Origin: Clostridiales bacterium
GTDB taxonomy: Bacteria; Bacillota; Clostridia; Oscillospirales; Oscillospiraceae
DNA length: 36,967 bases
Direction of reading: 5' to 3'
NCBI GenBank assembly: GCA_014799565.1
Contig: JAAVHT010000034.1
Coordinates: 15,021 to 51,987 of the forward strand
In this document: positions 21,524 through 30,391 of the stretch, in pieces
Layout: every line of letters begins with the position of its first letter
How positions within the stretch are numbered: position 1 is the first letter of the stretch
Notes under the pieces: generated by a model
Databases searched by the model: none
Told to the model about the DNA's origin: nothing
What the model saw: the letters and a program-made list of their open reading frames with translations, nothing else
Made by a program: the position numbers and the translations under genes

Positions 21524-22309
21524 TTAGTTGTTCGTGAACACGGCCTTGGGCTTGGGCTTCTCCCTGGACAGGAAGCAGGCCATGCCCTCCACCTGGTCGT
21601 GGGTCTCGAAGCAGTCGCCGAAGAGCTTCTCCTCGATCTCCACGGCCTTGTCGATGGACACCTGCATCCCCTCGTTGACGGCCTTCTTGCAGGCGCGGAC
21701 AGCGATGGGGGCGTTCTTGGCGATGGTGTTGGCCATCTTGACGGCGGTTTCCATCAGCTCCGCCTGGGGGACCACGGCGTTGACCAGGCCGATGCGCAGG
21801 GCCTCGGTGGCGTCGATGTTCCGGGCGGTGTACAGCAGCTGCTTGGCCATGCCCAGGCCCACGATGCGGGGCAGACGCTGGGTGCCGCCGAAGCCGGGGG
21901 TGATGCCCAGGCCCACCTCGGGCTGGCCGAACATGGCGTTGTCGGAGCAGATGCGGATGTCGCAGGACATGGCCAGCTCACAGCCGCCGCCCAGGGCAAA
22001 GCCGTTCACCGCGGCGATGACGGGCAGGGGGAAGCTCTCGATCGCCAGGAAGATGTCATTGCCCAGCTTGCCGAAGGCCTCGCCCTCGGCCTTGGTCATG
22101 GTGGACATGGAGCCGATGTCGGCGCCCGCCACGAAGCTCTTGTCGCCCGCGCCGGTGAGCACCACGCAGCGCACGGTATTCTGGTCAATGCTCTCGAAGG
22201 CGGCCTTCAGGTCGGCCAGCACGTCGGGGTTCAGGGCGTTGAGGGCCTTGGGGCGGTCGATGGTGAGGACAGCCACAGCGCCCTGTACTTCACAATTCAC
22301 AAATGACAT
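21524..22309 (-). CDS. crt: Crotonase (3-hydroxybutyryl-CoA dehydratase)
   Basis: 261 residues. Dehydrates 3-hydroxybutyryl-CoA to crotonyl-CoA. The oxyanion-hole segments SFVAGADIGSM and NGFALGGGCELAMSCD and the two catalytic-glutamate segments (GGGCELA and GQPEVGLGITPGFGGTQRLPR) are intact. With hbd beside it a butyrate role is much more likely than fatty-acid oxidation. Start 22309: AAGGAGG lies 7 nt upstream. The thl, bcd and etf genes usually in this cluster are not in the window. Confidence 0.95.
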   Translation of the reverse strand: MSFVNCEVQGAVAVLTIDRPKALNALNPDVLADLKAAFESIDQNTVRCVVLTGAGDKSFVAGADIGSMSTMTKAEGEAFGKLGNDIFLAIESFPLPVIAAVNGFALGGGCELAMSCDIRICSDNAMFGQPEVGLGITPGFGGTQRLPRIVGLGMAKQLLYTARNIDATEALRIGLVNAVVPQAELMETAVKMANTIAKNAPIAVRACKKAVNEGMQVSIDKAVEIEEKLFGDCFETHDQVEGMACFLSREKPKPKAVFTNN

Positions 22310-22371
22310 CAGTTTGCCTCCTTAAATGTAAAAGAATGTGGGAAAACAGCGAACGACGCCCCGGCCCATGC

Positions 22372-22389
22372 TCGACATTTTTTTAACAA
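22372..22389 (-). promoter_or_regulatory. Rex-like site in the crt leader
   Basis: On the minus strand TTGTTAAAAAAATGTCGA, with one full TTGTTAA half-site. It agrees at 15-16 of 18 positions with the element at 3048-3065 by the hydrogenase promoter. It lies about 90 nt after the crt start point. Confidence 0.5.
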
Positions 22390-22483
22390 ACCAGGGGAAA
22401 AGGGGCACGGCAAGGAGCCGGACAGCCTTTGCCGGTCATGCCGCGTGAGGAGGGGTGGAAATCGTTCCCTATATTCTTCTATC

Positions 22484-22512
22484 AGTATACCGCCTTTGCC
22501 CGCCTATTGCAA
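22484..22512 (-). promoter_or_regulatory. Sigma-A promoter of crt-hbd
   Basis: On the minus strand: TTGCAA (22512-22507), 17-bp spacer, TATACT (22489-22484). The leader is about 165 nt and GC-rich with a CGGCAA...TTGCCG stem; I recognise no riboswitch class. Confidence 0.83.
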
Positions 22513-22553
22513 GGCTTTTATTTGAACTTCTTGCCTCAATTTCCGTGCGGTGT

Positions 22554-22620
22554 CAAAAAAACGCCGCCCCGAAGCCGGGGAAGTCCGCTTTGTGGAACTC
22601 CCGGATGTTCGGGGGCGGCG
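22554..22620 (-). terminator. Terminator of the rbfA-nrnA-truB-ribF-DUF554 operon
   Basis: On the minus strand an outer GC-rich stem (22608-22620 with 22562-22573) encloses an inner CCCCG-GCTT-CGGGG hairpin, then TTTTTTT. It lies just after the DUF554 stop. Confidence 0.8.
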
Positions 22621-22627
22621 GAAAGGG

Positions 22628-23347
22628 TCAGAACAAATTGATGGACAGCCCGCTGAGCCAGTCGGCCAGCGGTATGTAGGCGATGGGCAGGAAAATCGCC
22701 GGGAGCATATTGCCCACCTTGATCTTCTCCTTTCCCAGTCCCAGCATATTGATGGCGATGGCGATGATGAGCGCGCCGCCCACGGCGGTCATCTCGGTGA
22801 TGACGGCCTCGGGCAGGTACGGCCCCACCCAGCCCGCCAGCAGGGTGATGCCCCCTTGGTAGATCAGCAGAGGGATAACGGAGAACATCACCCCCACCCC
22901 CATGGTGGCGGCGAAGGAGATAGAGGTCACCCCGTCGATGACGCCCTTGGAGATGATGATCTCATAGTTGTGGTTCAGGCCCGCCTCGATGGAGCCGGTG
23001 ATGGCCATGGCCCCCACGCAGAACAGCAGGGCGGCGTTGACAAAGCTCTCGGTGAAGCGGCTGCCGCCCTCCTCCTTGACCACTCTGGCCCGGAGAAAGT
23101 TCCCCGCGCCCTCCAGGCGGCGTTCGATGTCGATGGCGTTGCCGATCACCGTGCCGACCACCATGCACACGACGACGCACAGCATATTTTGGGTGCCGAT
23201 GGTGTTGCCGATGCCGATGCCAAGCACGCACAGCCCCAGGGCGTGGGTGAGGATGGACATGAGCCGGTCGCTGATGAGATTTTTGAACAGCAGGCCCAGC
23301 CCGCCCCCCAGCAGGATCAGGAGCATATTGATGAATGTTGCCAGCAT
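22628..23347 (-). CDS. DUF554 integral membrane protein
   Basis: 239 residues with about seven hydrophobic helices. It begins MLATFINMLLILLGGGLGLLFKN and contains IGNAIDIERRLEG, ESFVNAALLFCVGAMAITGSIEAGL and IDGVTSISFAATMGVGVMFSVIPLLIYQG, the pattern of the DUF554 (YdfK/YqgA) family. The function is unknown; transport is often suggested. Start 23347 with GAGGTGA 6 nt upstream. The start lies 6 nt after the ribF stop, so it is the last gene of the operon. Confidence 0.9.
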   Translation of the reverse strand: MLATFINMLLILLGGGLGLLFKNLISDRLMSILTHALGLCVLGIGIGNTIGTQNMLCVVVCMVVGTVIGNAIDIERRLEGAGNFLRARVVKEEGGSRFTESFVNAALLFCVGAMAITGSIEAGLNHNYEIIISKGVIDGVTSISFAATMGVGVMFSVIPLLIYQGGITLLAGWVGPYLPEAVITEMTAVGGALIIAIAINMLGLGKEKIKVGNMLPAIFLPIAYIPLADWLSGLSINLF

Positions 23348-23353
23348 GGCGCG

Positions 23354-24259
23354 TCACCTCGGCGCTTTCTCAAAGTAATCCCGGGTCTGTTGGGCGTTTT
23401 CCAAAATGGCGTCCCGCAGGGCCTGAACTGAGGGAAATTTCCGCTCCGGCCGCAGGCGGGTGTGGAACTCCACCCGGATATCCTGACCATACAGGTCGCC
23501 GTGATAGTCCAGAATCCAGGGCTCCACCGTGACGGCGGTTTTGTCCTCATTCACCGTGGGGCGCACACCCACGTTGGTCACCGCCAGGTATGTCCCCTCC
23601 GGCAGAATGGCGCGGGTGGCGTATACCCCGAAGGCGGGAGCGATGACTCCTTCCGGGACCAGCAGATTGGCGGTGGGAGTGCCCAGGGTGCGGCCCAGCT
23701 CGCTGCCGTGAACCACCTCTCCGGACAGGGTGTGGGGGTGGCCCAGGAACCGGGCGGCCCCCTCCATATCCCCGGCCGCCACCAGCATACGGATGTACGT
23801 GGAGGATACGGTGATCTCGTCCAGCTCCACCTTGGGGATAATGTCGCAGCCAATCCCGAGCTGGCTGCACTTTGACCTCAGCCGCTGGGGGGTGCCCTCT
23901 CCCCGGTAGCCGAAGTGGAAGTCGTGTCCCGCTACCACGTGGATGACGCCCAGCTCCTTTTGCAGATACTGGGCCACAAAGTCCTGCCAGTTCATCTGCC
24001 GCATCACGTCAAAGGGAGCCACGATGACCTCCTGAATGCCATACAGCTCCCGCATCAGCCCGCCCCGGTCGTCCACGCCGCTGAGCAGGGGAACGGTCTT
24101 TCCCGTGAGGGCGGCGGCGGGGCTGCGGTCAAAGGTGAAGGCGCAGGGGGTGGCATCCAGCTCCCGCGCCTGCTCCGCCACCCGGCGCAGCAGCGCCCCG
24201 TGGCCTAAATGCACCCCGTCAAAGAAGCCCAGGGCGATAACTTTGCGTCGATTATCCAT
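23354..24259 (-). CDS. ribF: Bifunctional riboflavin kinase / FAD synthetase
   Basis: 301 residues. Makes FMN from riboflavin and FAD from FMN. The N-terminal nucleotidyltransferase has ALGFFDGVHLGHGALL and VAGHDFHFGYRGEGT...VSSTYIR. The C-terminal kinase has LSGEVVHGSELGRTLGTPTANL (the GxPTAN motif), GVYATRA and AVTNVGVRPTV. Start 24259 with GAGGTG upstream. It begins 6 nt after truB and ends 6 nt before the DUF554 gene, the common truB-ribF order of Firmicutes. Confidence 0.96.
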   Translation of the reverse strand: MDNRRKVIALGFFDGVHLGHGALLRRVAEQARELDATPCAFTFDRSPAAALTGKTVPLLSGVDDRGGLMRELYGIQEVIVAPFDVMRQMNWQDFVAQYLQKELGVIHVVAGHDFHFGYRGEGTPQRLRSKCSQLGIGCDIIPKVELDEITVSSTYIRMLVAAGDMEGAARFLGHPHTLSGEVVHGSELGRTLGTPTANLLVPEGVIAPAFGVYATRAILPEGTYLAVTNVGVRPTVNEDKTAVTVEPWILDYHGDLYGQDIRVEFHTRLRPERKFPSVQALRDAILENAQQTRDYFEKAPR

Positions 24260-24265
24260 GCGGTA

Positions 24266-25153
24266 TTACACCTCGAAAAAGCTTTTGATGAGCCGAAGGC
24301 GGGAGCCCTCGCTGCTGCCCAGGCCCAGAAACTCCCCGCTCTCACTGTAGACGCGGCACTCCCCCTCCACGCCGGGGGCGGAGACATCGCTGCCGTTGCG
24401 CAGCCGCTTCTCGGCGGCGGGGCGGACGGTGACGGCAGCCTTCCAGCCGTTCCGCTCAAAATAGGTATCCACCGGCAGGAGCAGAGACTCCCCCTCGCCC
24501 TGGTTCACCGCCTCCTGGACAGTCTCCAGCGTAACAGAATCAGCCAGGGTAAAGCCAGCGGCCTTCACACGTCGGAGGGAGCTCATGCACCCGCCGCAGC
24601 CCAGGGCCTGTCCGATGTCGTGGCACAGGGTGCGCACGTAAGTACCCTTGGAGCAGTGGATGCGGAGCTGAAAATCCTCCCCCGCGTTCGGCCAGTCCAG
24701 CAGCTCCAGCTCATGGATGGTGACGGGGCGGGGCTTGCGCTCTACCTCTTTGCCCTTCCGGGCCAGCTCATATAGCTTTTTGCCGTTGATTTTAATGGCG
24801 GAGTACATGGGGGGCACCTGCTCAATGTCTCCAGTGAACCGGGGCAGCACCGCCTCCAGGGAACTTCGGGTGACGAAAGCCTCCTGCTCCTCCAGCACAT
24901 CCCCGGTGGTGTCCTGGGTGTTAGTGACAACGCCTAGTTTTAATCCGGCGATATACTCCTTGTCGGAATCGGCGGCGAACTCCACCGCACGGGTAGCTCG
25001 GCCAATGAACACGGGCAGCACCCCGGTGGCCATGGGATCCAGCGTCCCGGCGTGGCCTACCCGTTTTTCGTGGAACGTCCCCCGCAGCTTGGCGCACACG
25101 TCCATGGAGGTCCATCCGGCAGGTTTATCAATGACAATGATACCGTTTGGCAT
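24266..25153 (-). CDS. truB: tRNA pseudouridine(55) synthase
   Basis: 295 residues. Makes pseudouridine-55 in the T-loop of tRNAs. [21 protein letters not shown] at the N-terminus and [21 protein letters not shown] with the catalytic Asp are diagnostic. [21 protein letters not shown] and [18 protein letters not shown] follow, and the last ~60 residues are a PUA-like tail. Start 25153 with AAGGAG 9 nt upstream. In the operon after nrnA (16-nt gap). Confidence 0.96.
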   Translation of the reverse strand: MPNGIIVIDKPAGWTSMDVCAKLRGTFHEKRVGHAGTLDPMATGVLPVFIGRATRAVEFAADSDKEYIAGLKLGVVTNTQDTTGDVLEEQEAFVTRSSLEAVLPRFTGDIEQVPPMYSAIKINGKKLYELARKGKEVERKPRPVTIHELELLDWPNAGEDFQLRIHCSKGTYVRTLCHDIGQALGCGGCMSSLRRVKAAGFTLADSVTLETVQEAVNQGEGESLLLPVDTYFERNGWKAAVTVRPAAEKRLRNGSDVSAPGVEGECRVYSESGEFLGLGSSEGSRLRLIKSFFEV

Positions 25154-25169
25154 AAAGGGAAACTCCTTG

Positions 25170-26129
25170 TCAATCCTGGGTGGGCTGGGCCAGCTGGTCG
25201 TCAATGGCGGTCAGGATGGCGGTCTCCGCTTCGGCCACTGTACCCGTTACAGTGCAGCCGGAGGCGGCCTTGTGGCCGCCGCCCCCCAGCCGGGCGCAGA
25301 CCTTCGTCGCGTTCAGCAGATCGGCCTTGGTGCGCACGGAGATGCGGCACTCGCCGCCCTCGTGCTCCCGGATGGTGGCGGTGTGGAGCACCCCCTCGAT
25401 CTGGCCCAGGAAGGCCGCCAGATCGTCGGTGTCCTCCGAGGTAGCCCCGGCCTCGTCCATCATGGCCAGGGAGATGGGAGCCACCGCCACCGTGCCGCCG
25501 TGGTACAGGTGCATATTCTGCAAAATCAGGCTCTCCAGCTTCATCCGACGCATGGACTTGGTGCGGAAGTGCCGCTTGTTCAGCGCCTGGAAAGGAATGC
25601 CCTGCTCCATCAGCGCCGCCGCCACCTTGTGGGTGTGGGGGGTGGTGTTGGCGTACACGAAGCAGCCACAGTCGGTGGACACCGCCACATACAGCGGCGC
25701 GGCAATGTCCCCGTCCATGACGCCCAACTCATTGCAGATCTTCCAGATAATCTCCCCGCAGGCGGCCTTGTCCGCCTCCAGGCAGGTCTCCTTGGCGAAG
25801 AACTCCTGGGAGGGGTGGTGGTCGATGGCCAGATCAATGCGCTCTTGATAGGGCATTGCGTTGTCCGGCAGAAGCCCCAGTGCGGCGATATCTGTGCTGA
25901 CCACCGTGTCGGGTGCAAAGTCCTCCGGGGCGGTGAGGCCGTCCAGGTAGCTTGCCAGCAGGGTGGTGGCGTCCTCGTTGGGCAGAATGTGGGCGGTCTT
26001 GCCCAGTTTGCGTAGGGCGCGGCACAGCCCGGCGGCGCAGCCAATGGTGTCGCCGTCGGGGCGCTTATGGGTCAAAATCAGGTAATTGTCGTGGGCCTTC
26101 AGAAATTCAGCCGCTTCCCGGTAGTCCAT
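25170..26129 (-). CDS. nrnA: DHH/DHHA1 phosphoesterase, NrnA-like (nanoRNase / pAp phosphatase)
   Basis: 319 residues. Degrades 2-5-nt RNAs (including pGpG, the product of c-di-GMP hydrolysis, in related proteins) and dephosphorylates pAp. The metal-binding motifs are [28 protein letters not shown] and VSTDCGCF. The DHHA1 domain ends with [12 protein letters not shown]. The start at 26129 has GAGGAGG 10 nt upstream, which overlaps the rbfA stop region (5-nt gap). Confidence 0.93.
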   Translation of the reverse strand: MDYREAAEFLKAHDNYLILTHKRPDGDTIGCAAGLCRALRKLGKTAHILPNEDATTLLASYLDGLTAPEDFAPDTVVSTDIAALGLLPDNAMPYQERIDLAIDHHPSQEFFAKETCLEADKAACGEIIWKICNELGVMDGDIAAPLYVAVSTDCGCFVYANTTPHTHKVAAALMEQGIPFQALNKRHFRTKSMRRMKLESLILQNMHLYHGGTVAVAPISLAMMDEAGATSEDTDDLAAFLGQIEGVLHTATIREHEGGECRISVRTKADLLNATKVCARLGGGGHKAASGCTVTGTVAEAETAILTAIDDQLAQPTQD

Positions 26130-26134
26130 GGCCG

Positions 26135-26530
26135 TTAATCCTCCTCGTCCAGGATGATGTGGGCATTGGCGGGGTTGGCGGGCTTGACCACCTCGGGGTT
26201 GCGCAGCATATCCAAAATGTGCGCCCCCTTGTCAATGGAGTCGTCCCGCACAAAGGACAGCTCGGGGGTGTTGCGCAGATTCAGCGCACGGCCCAGCTCC
26301 CGGCGGAGATAGCCGGAGGCGGATTTCAGCCCCTTCAGCACCTGGGCGGAGGCGGACTTGTCCAGCACGCTGACATAGATTTTGGCGTATTTCAGGTCGG
26401 GGGTGGTCTCCACGGCGGTGACGCTCACCATGCCCGCGTCCACCACCCGGGGATCCTTCACGGTGCGGATGAGGGAGGACATCTCCCGCTGTATCTCCTC
26501 GTTAATGCGTCCGATGCGATTGCTTGGCAT
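26135..26530 (-). CDS. rbfA: 30S ribosome-binding factor A
   Basis: 131 residues, a single KH-like domain with NRIGRINEEIQREMSSLIRTVKDPRV and ELGRALNLRNTPELSFVRDDSIDKG. It matures the 30S subunit by acting on the 16S rRNA 5' end. Start 26530 with AAAGGAGG 8 nt upstream. Normally it follows infB directly; here an XRE gene lies 15 nt upstream and no other promoter is seen, so rbfA must be read from the XRE promoter. Confidence 0.96.
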   Translation of the reverse strand: MPSNRIGRINEEIQREMSSLIRTVKDPRVVDAGMVSVTAVETTPDLKYAKIYVSVLDKSASAQVLKGLKSASGYLRRELGRALNLRNTPELSFVRDDSIDKGAHILDMLRNPEVVKPANPANAHIILDEED

Positions 26531-26545
26531 AGTGTTTTCCTCCTT

Positions 26546-26764
26546 TTACTGCCTCTCCCGCACGTCAGACCGGCCCACGAGATAGTCCAGGCTGACGTCG
26601 AAAAAATCGGCAATGGCAATCAGTTTAGCCACCTCCGGGTAGGATTCCCCGTATTCGTAGCCTTGATAAGTGCGCAGCTTCACAGAAAAAAAATCCGCGA
26701 GTTCCTGTTGCTTCATGCTTCGCTCTTTGCGCAGTTCCTTCATACGTGAAGAAAAATTTGACAT
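26546..26764 (-). CDS. XRE-family helix-turn-helix regulator
   Basis: 72 residues, essentially one helix-turn-helix domain: MKELRKERSMKQQELADFFSVKLRTYQGYEYGESYPEVAKLIAIADFFDVSLDYLVGR in outline. It is phage-repressor-like, but no phage genes lie near it. Start 26764 with GGAGGG 4 nt upstream. It is inserted between infB and rbfA and is divergent from a small gene; the shared region has repeats that could be its operators. There is no terminator before rbfA, so it heads that operon. Confidence 0.9.
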   Translation of the reverse strand: MSNFSSRMKELRKERSMKQQELADFFSVKLRTYQGYEYGESYPEVAKLIAIADFFDVSLDYLVGRSDVRERQ

Positions 26765-26779
26765 TGTTCCCTCCAAGTA

Positions 26780-26834
26780 TTGACACGCGGATAATTTTCG
26801 TGTATCATAAAACACGCAAATAATTCACGTATAT
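26780..26834. promoter_or_regulatory. Divergent promoters with direct-repeat operators (XRE / small gene)
   Basis: Plus strand: TTGACA (26780-26785), 17-bp spacer, TATCAT (26803-26808). A minus-strand -10 TATGAT (26809-26804) overlaps it face to face. Two 15-nt direct repeats, ATAATTTTCGTGTAT (26791-26805) and ATAATTCACGTATAT (26820-26834), and an inverted CGTGT...ACACG (26799-26816) cover both promoters, a likely XRE binding region. Confidence 0.7.
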
Positions 26835-26857
26835 AAATTATCATGGGAGTGGTGAAA

Positions 26858-27115
26858 ATGCAAGAGATAATCCGCATCCTCTGGGAATACGCCGGCCAAT
26901 ATCGTCTGGACGGCTTCTACGACCGCGACGCCCAGCAAAGCCGGGAAGAATGCGCCCGCGCGGTATGCCGCAACCGGGAGGCGCTGGAACAAGCCTGTCC
27001 GCCCGACGTATTCAAACGCGTGTCCGCCATCTGCGACTGCGCGGAAGAACTGCGCCTGCGGGACATGGAGGCGGCGTTTGCCTGCGGGTTCCGGCTTGGC
27101 TCGTCCCTGCGGTAG
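26858..27115 (+). CDS. Small helical protein (DUF6809-like), divergent from the XRE gene
   Basis: 85 residues, soluble, no signal peptide. The sequence MQEIIRILWEYAGQYR...REALEQACPPDV...AICDCAEELRLRDMEAAFACGFRLGSSLR ends with a GFRLG motif typical of small clostridial DUF6809 proteins (tentative). Start 26858 has GGGAGTGG 8 nt upstream; ATG 26843 lies before that site and is less likely. Driven by the promoter at 26780. Likely a partner of, or controlled by, the XRE protein; the function is unknown. Confidence 0.75.
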   Translation: MQEIIRILWEYAGQYRLDGFYDRDAQQSREECARAVCRNREALEQACPPDVFKRVSAICDCAEELRLRDMEAAFACGFRLGSSLR

Positions 27116-27116
27116 A

Positions 27117-27146
27117 GAAAACGGGGCGGGCGAAGCCGCCCGCCCC
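27117..27146. terminator. Shared GC-rich hairpin between the small gene and the infB operon
   Basis: A perfect 10-bp stem (27123-27132 with 27137-27146), 4-nt loop. GTTTTCTC follows on the minus strand; no T-run follows on the plus strand. Confidence 0.7.
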
Positions 27147-27152
27147 TGTCAC

Positions 27153-27299
27153 CTAGTCCTCTAATGTTTTTTGCAGATTTTCCATGATCTCTGCCAGTTT
27201 TTCCGCCTTTTTCTGCGGGTCACTCTCGCGATCCATGTCCTTCAAATCCCCCAGCAGAAAACGCACCCAACTTTGAAATTGCTTATCAGTCATTCCCAT
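27153..27299 (-). CDS. 48-residue protein after infB
   Basis: Encodes 48 residues starting MGMTDKQFQSWVRFLLGDL and ending ENLQKTLED, mostly charged and predicted helical. AGGAG lies 9 nt before the ATG at 27299; ATG at 27293 is an alternative. It starts 33 nt after the infB stop, just before the shared terminator, so it is probably the last gene of the rimP-infB operon as now arranged. Short proteins beginning MTDKQF(Q)S are common in Clostridia, often near XRE/DUF6809 genes; that is from memory. Function unknown. Confidence 0.68.
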   Translation of the reverse strand: MGMTDKQFQSWVRFLLGDLKDMDRESDPQKKAEKLAEIMENLQKTLED

Positions 27300-27331
27300 A
27301 GTCGCAGTCTCCTTTCCGAAACATCGAAGGT

Positions 27332-29692
27332 TTATACCTCTATCTGCTCCATCACAAAGGCCTCAATGATGTCGCCTTCCTTGATGTCGCTGTACTTCTC
27401 GATGCCGATGCCGCACTCGTAGCCGCGGGCGACCTCCTTCACGCTGTCTTTGAAGCGCTGGAGGGAGTTCATCACGCCCTCGTGGATGACGATGCCGTCC
27501 CGCACCAGACGAATCTGGGCGTTCCTCGCCACCTTGCCCTCGGTGACGTAGCAGCCGGCCACGAAGCCCACGCCGGTGATCTTGTACACCTGGCGCACCT
27601 CGGCCTCGCCCAGGGATACCTCCTTGAACTTGGGAGCCAGCATACCCTTCATGGCGGACTCGATCTCGTTGATGCAGTCGTAAATGACCCGGTACATCCG
27701 CATATCCACCTTGTTGCGGGCGGCGGAGTCGGCGGCGTTCTTGTCCGGGCGGACGTTGAAGCCCACGATGATGGCGTTGGAGGTGGTGGCCAGCATCACG
27801 TCGTTCTCGCTGATGGCGCCCACGGCGCAGTGGATGACCCGGACGCGCACTTCCTCGTTGGAGATCTTCTCCAAACTGGCCTTGACCGCCTCGGCGGAGC
27901 CCTGGACGTCGGCCTTGACGATGACGTTCAAGTCCTTCATCTCGCCGGCCTGGATCTGGCTGAACAGCTCCTCCAGGGACACCTTCTGCTTGGCCGCGCC
28001 GGTGGTGGCGTTCTTCATCTCCGCCTTGCGCTGCTCCACCAGCTCCCGGGCCATGCGCTCGTCGGCCACGGCGTGGAAGTCGTCGCCCGCGCCGGGCACC
28101 TCGCCCATGCCGATGATCTCCACGGGGACGGAGGGGCCGGCCTCGGTGACTTTATTGCCGCGATAGTCGGTCATGGCGCGCACGCGTCCCACCGCCATGC
28201 CGGCGATGATGACATCGCCCTGACGCAGGGTGCCGTTCTGCACCAGCAGGGTGGCCACGGGGCCGCGGCCCTTGTCCAGCCGTGCCTCGATGACCGCGCC
28301 GTGGGCGGTGCGGTTGGGGTTGGCCTTCAGCTCCTGCACCTCGGCGGTGAGGGTGACCATCTCCAGCAGGCTCTCGATGCCCATGCCGGTTTTGGCGGAA
28401 ATGGGGCAGATAATCGTCTCGCCGCCCCACTCCTCGGGCACCAGCTCGTACTCGGTGAGCTGTTGCTTGATGCGCTCGGGGTTGGCCTCCGGCTTATCCA
28501 TCTTGTTGATGGCCACGATGATGGGGATATTGGCGGCCTTGGCGTGGTTGATGGACTCCACGGTCTGGGGCATGATGCCGTCGTCGGCGGCAACCACCAG
28601 AATGGCGATATCGGTGACCATGGCGCCGCGAGCGCGCATAGCGGTGAATGCCTCGTGGCCCGGCGTGTCCAGGAAGGTGATGGGCTTGCCATTTACCTCA
28701 ACCTGGTAAGCGCCGATGTGTTGGGTGATGCCGCCCGCCTCGCCGGACACCACGTTGGCGTGGCGGATATAGTCCAGCAGGGAGGTCTTGCCGTGATCCA
28801 CGTGGCCCATGACCACCACCACGGGGGCGCGGGACTCCAGATCCTCTTCCTTGTCCTCGGCGGTGTCGATGAGCCGCTCCTCGATGGTGACGATGACTTC
28901 CTTCTCCACCTTGCAGCCCAGCTCCATGGCCACCAGAGCGGCGGTGTCGTAGTCGATGATGTCGCTGAGGGAGGCCATCACGCCGTTGCGGATCAGGCAC
29001 TTGACCACCTCGGCCCCGGTCTTTTTCATGCGGCTGGCCAGCTCGCCCACGCCGATCTCGTCGGGGATCTTCACCGTCAGCGGGGCCTTTTTGGCGATCT
29101 CAAGCTGGAGGCGGCGCATCTTCTCCGCTTCCTCCTGCTTGCGCTTGCTGCCGAAGTTCTGGTTGCGGTTCTTGCCCCCGCGGTTCTGGAACTTCTGCTT
29201 GCCGGTCTGCATCCGGTTGGCCTTGTCGGGAGCCAGATCCTCCAGGCGCTGGTCGTACTTCTCCAGGTTCACACCGCCGCCCTTGCGGGTGTCCACCACC
29301 TTTTTCTCGGGGGTGCGGCTGACGGGCTTGGAGGGGGCAGCCTGCTTGGGCTGTTCCTTCTGTCCCTGGGGGGCGGGGGCGGGTTTGCCCTCCTTTTGGG
29401 GCGCGGGAGCGGGCTTGCCGTCCTTCTGGGCGGGCTTGGCCTGCTCGGCCTTGGGGGCGGGAGCCTCCTCCTGCTTGGGCTCGTGATACACGTCGGCGTA
29501 GATGGACTCGATGGAGTCCACCTGATTGTGCTGGGTCAGGTGCTCAAAAATAATGGACAGCTCCCGATCCGTTAAAATCTTGGTGGGAGACACCGTCTCT
29601 TTGGTGTGCTCGGTCAAAATGGCGGTAATGGCTTTGGCTTGCATCCCAAAGTCCTTGGCCACGTCCCGGGCGTTCAGTTTCGCAAGGCTCAA
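27332..29692 (-). CDS. infB: Translation initiation factor IF-2
   Basis: 786 residues. GTPase that places initiator tRNA on the 30S subunit and promotes subunit joining. IF2-N subdomain at the start ([17 protein letters not shown]), a Lys/Pro/Gln-rich linker (~65-200), a second IF2-N-like domain ([19 protein letters not shown]), then the G domain: [11 protein letters not shown] (about 296), [32 protein letters not shown]. Domains II-IV follow to QIEV. TTG 29692 is preferred since GGAGG lies 8 nt upstream; GTG at 29701 abuts that site. In the operon after ylxQ (12-nt gap). Confidence 0.97.
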   Translation of the reverse strand: MSLAKLNARDVAKDFGMQAKAITAILTEHTKETVSPTKILTDRELSIIFEHLTQHNQVDSIESIYADVYHEPKQEEAPAPKAEQAKPAQKDGKPAPAPQKEGKPAPAPQGQKEQPKQAAPSKPVSRTPEKKVVDTRKGGGVNLEKYDQRLEDLAPDKANRMQTGKQKFQNRGGKNRNQNFGSKRKQEEAEKMRRLQLEIAKKAPLTVKIPDEIGVGELASRMKKTGAEVVKCLIRNGVMASLSDIIDYDTAALVAMELGCKVEKEVIVTIEERLIDTAEDKEEDLESRAPVVVVMGHVDHGKTSLLDYIRHANVVSGEAGGITQHIGAYQVEVNGKPITFLDTPGHEAFTAMRARGAMVTDIAILVVAADDGIMPQTVESINHAKAANIPIIVAINKMDKPEANPERIKQQLTEYELVPEEWGGETIICPISAKTGMGIESLLEMVTLTAEVQELKANPNRTAHGAVIEARLDKGRGPVATLLVQNGTLRQGDVIIAGMAVGRVRAMTDYRGNKVTEAGPSVPVEIIGMGEVPGAGDDFHAVADERMARELVEQRKAEMKNATTGAAKQKVSLEELFSQIQAGEMKDLNVIVKADVQGSAEAVKASLEKISNEEVRVRVIHCAVGAISENDVMLATTSNAIIVGFNVRPDKNAADSAARNKVDMRMYRVIYDCINEIESAMKGMLAPKFKEVSLGEAEVRQVYKITGVGFVAGCYVTEGKVARNAQIRLVRDGIVIHEGVMNSLQRFKDSVKEVARGYECGIGIEKYSDIKEGDIIEAFVMEQIEV

Positions 29693-29704
29693 ACAGGCCA
29701 CCTC

Positions 29705-30100
29705 CTATGATTCGCGTGGAGCGGGCTTCTTTACGGCCCGCGGTTTCTTTTTCTCGGTCAGCAGGGGTTCCAGGGCGGAGCGCAGACCCTCGTCTGTCTG
29801 GATCAGCTTCTCGGCCAGCGCACTTGCCAGCCCCTGATCGGTGAGGGCGGCCACGGCACACAGCTTTCGGCCCAGCGCGCCTCCCAGGGTTTCTTTGTCC
29901 CAGGGAAGGCGGATCCAGGGCACGCCGCCCGTCTCCGCCATGCGTCCGGCGCGGTCAACGCTGTTCTGGGCGGCGTCCGCGGCGGACATCACCAGCCGCG
30001 CCCGGTGGGTTTTGCAGGCTTCCTCCACCGGCTCCTCGCCCACGGCGAGATTGCTCCCCCGCAGGGCCAGACCCAGCAGGGATAGGGCGCTGTCAGTCAC
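29705..30100 (-). CDS. ylxQ: L7Ae-family RNA-binding protein YlxQ
   Basis: About 131 residues. The L7Ae/L30e-like part (SLLGLALRGSNLAVGEEPVEEACKTHRARLVMSAADAAQNSVDRAGR) would bind kink-turn RNA. A basic tail KKKPRAVKKPAPRES follows. The start is taken as GTG 30100, since AAGGCGG lies 9 nt upstream; GTG 30109 abuts that site. It overlaps the end of ylxR by 8 nt. Standard place between ylxR and infB. Confidence 0.85.
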   Translation of the reverse strand: MTDSALSLLGLALRGSNLAVGEEPVEEACKTHRARLVMSAADAAQNSVDRAGRMAETGGVPWIRLPWDKETLGGALGRKLCAVAALTDQGLASALAEKLIQTDEGLRSALEPLLTEKKKPRAVKKPAPRES

Positions 30101-30368
30101 CGCCGTCACCCGCCTTCATCTGCGCCTCCAGCGCCTCCCAGACCTCCGGGGCCACCTGGGCGGACAGCGCCCGCTCAATGGCACGGCTCTTTTTCGCCCG
30201 GGCCAGACACGCAGGGTCGGGGCACAGGTAAGCCCCCCGGCCCGGTTTCTTTCCCCGGAAATCCAACGACAATTCCCCTTCGGGGGAGCGCACCACCCGA
30301 ATCAGCTCAGGCTTGGGCTTCATCTCCCGGCAGCCAAGGCATTGGCGCATGGGTATCTTTTTGGGCAT
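30093..30368 (-). CDS. ylxR: YlxR family RNA-binding protein (DUF448)
   Basis: 91 residues: MPKKIPMRQCLGCREMKPKPELIRVVRSPEG, with the CxxC pair, then GKKPGRGAYLCPDPACLARAKKSRAIERAL, the family signature GRGAYLC. Reported in other bacteria as a nucleoid- or RNase P-associated RNA-binding protein. Start 30368 with GGAGGG 6 nt upstream. Confidence 0.94.
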   Translation of the reverse strand: MPKKIPMRQCLGCREMKPKPELIRVVRSPEGELSLDFRGKKPGRGAYLCPDPACLARAKKSRAIERALSAQVAPEVWEALEAQMKAGDGGD

Positions 30369-30391
30369 TACGCTCCCTCCTCTCTGAAGGA

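Noticed and set aside
22315-22476. Riboswitch in the crt leader
   Set aside because: Some stems are present, but no conserved core of a known class was recognised.
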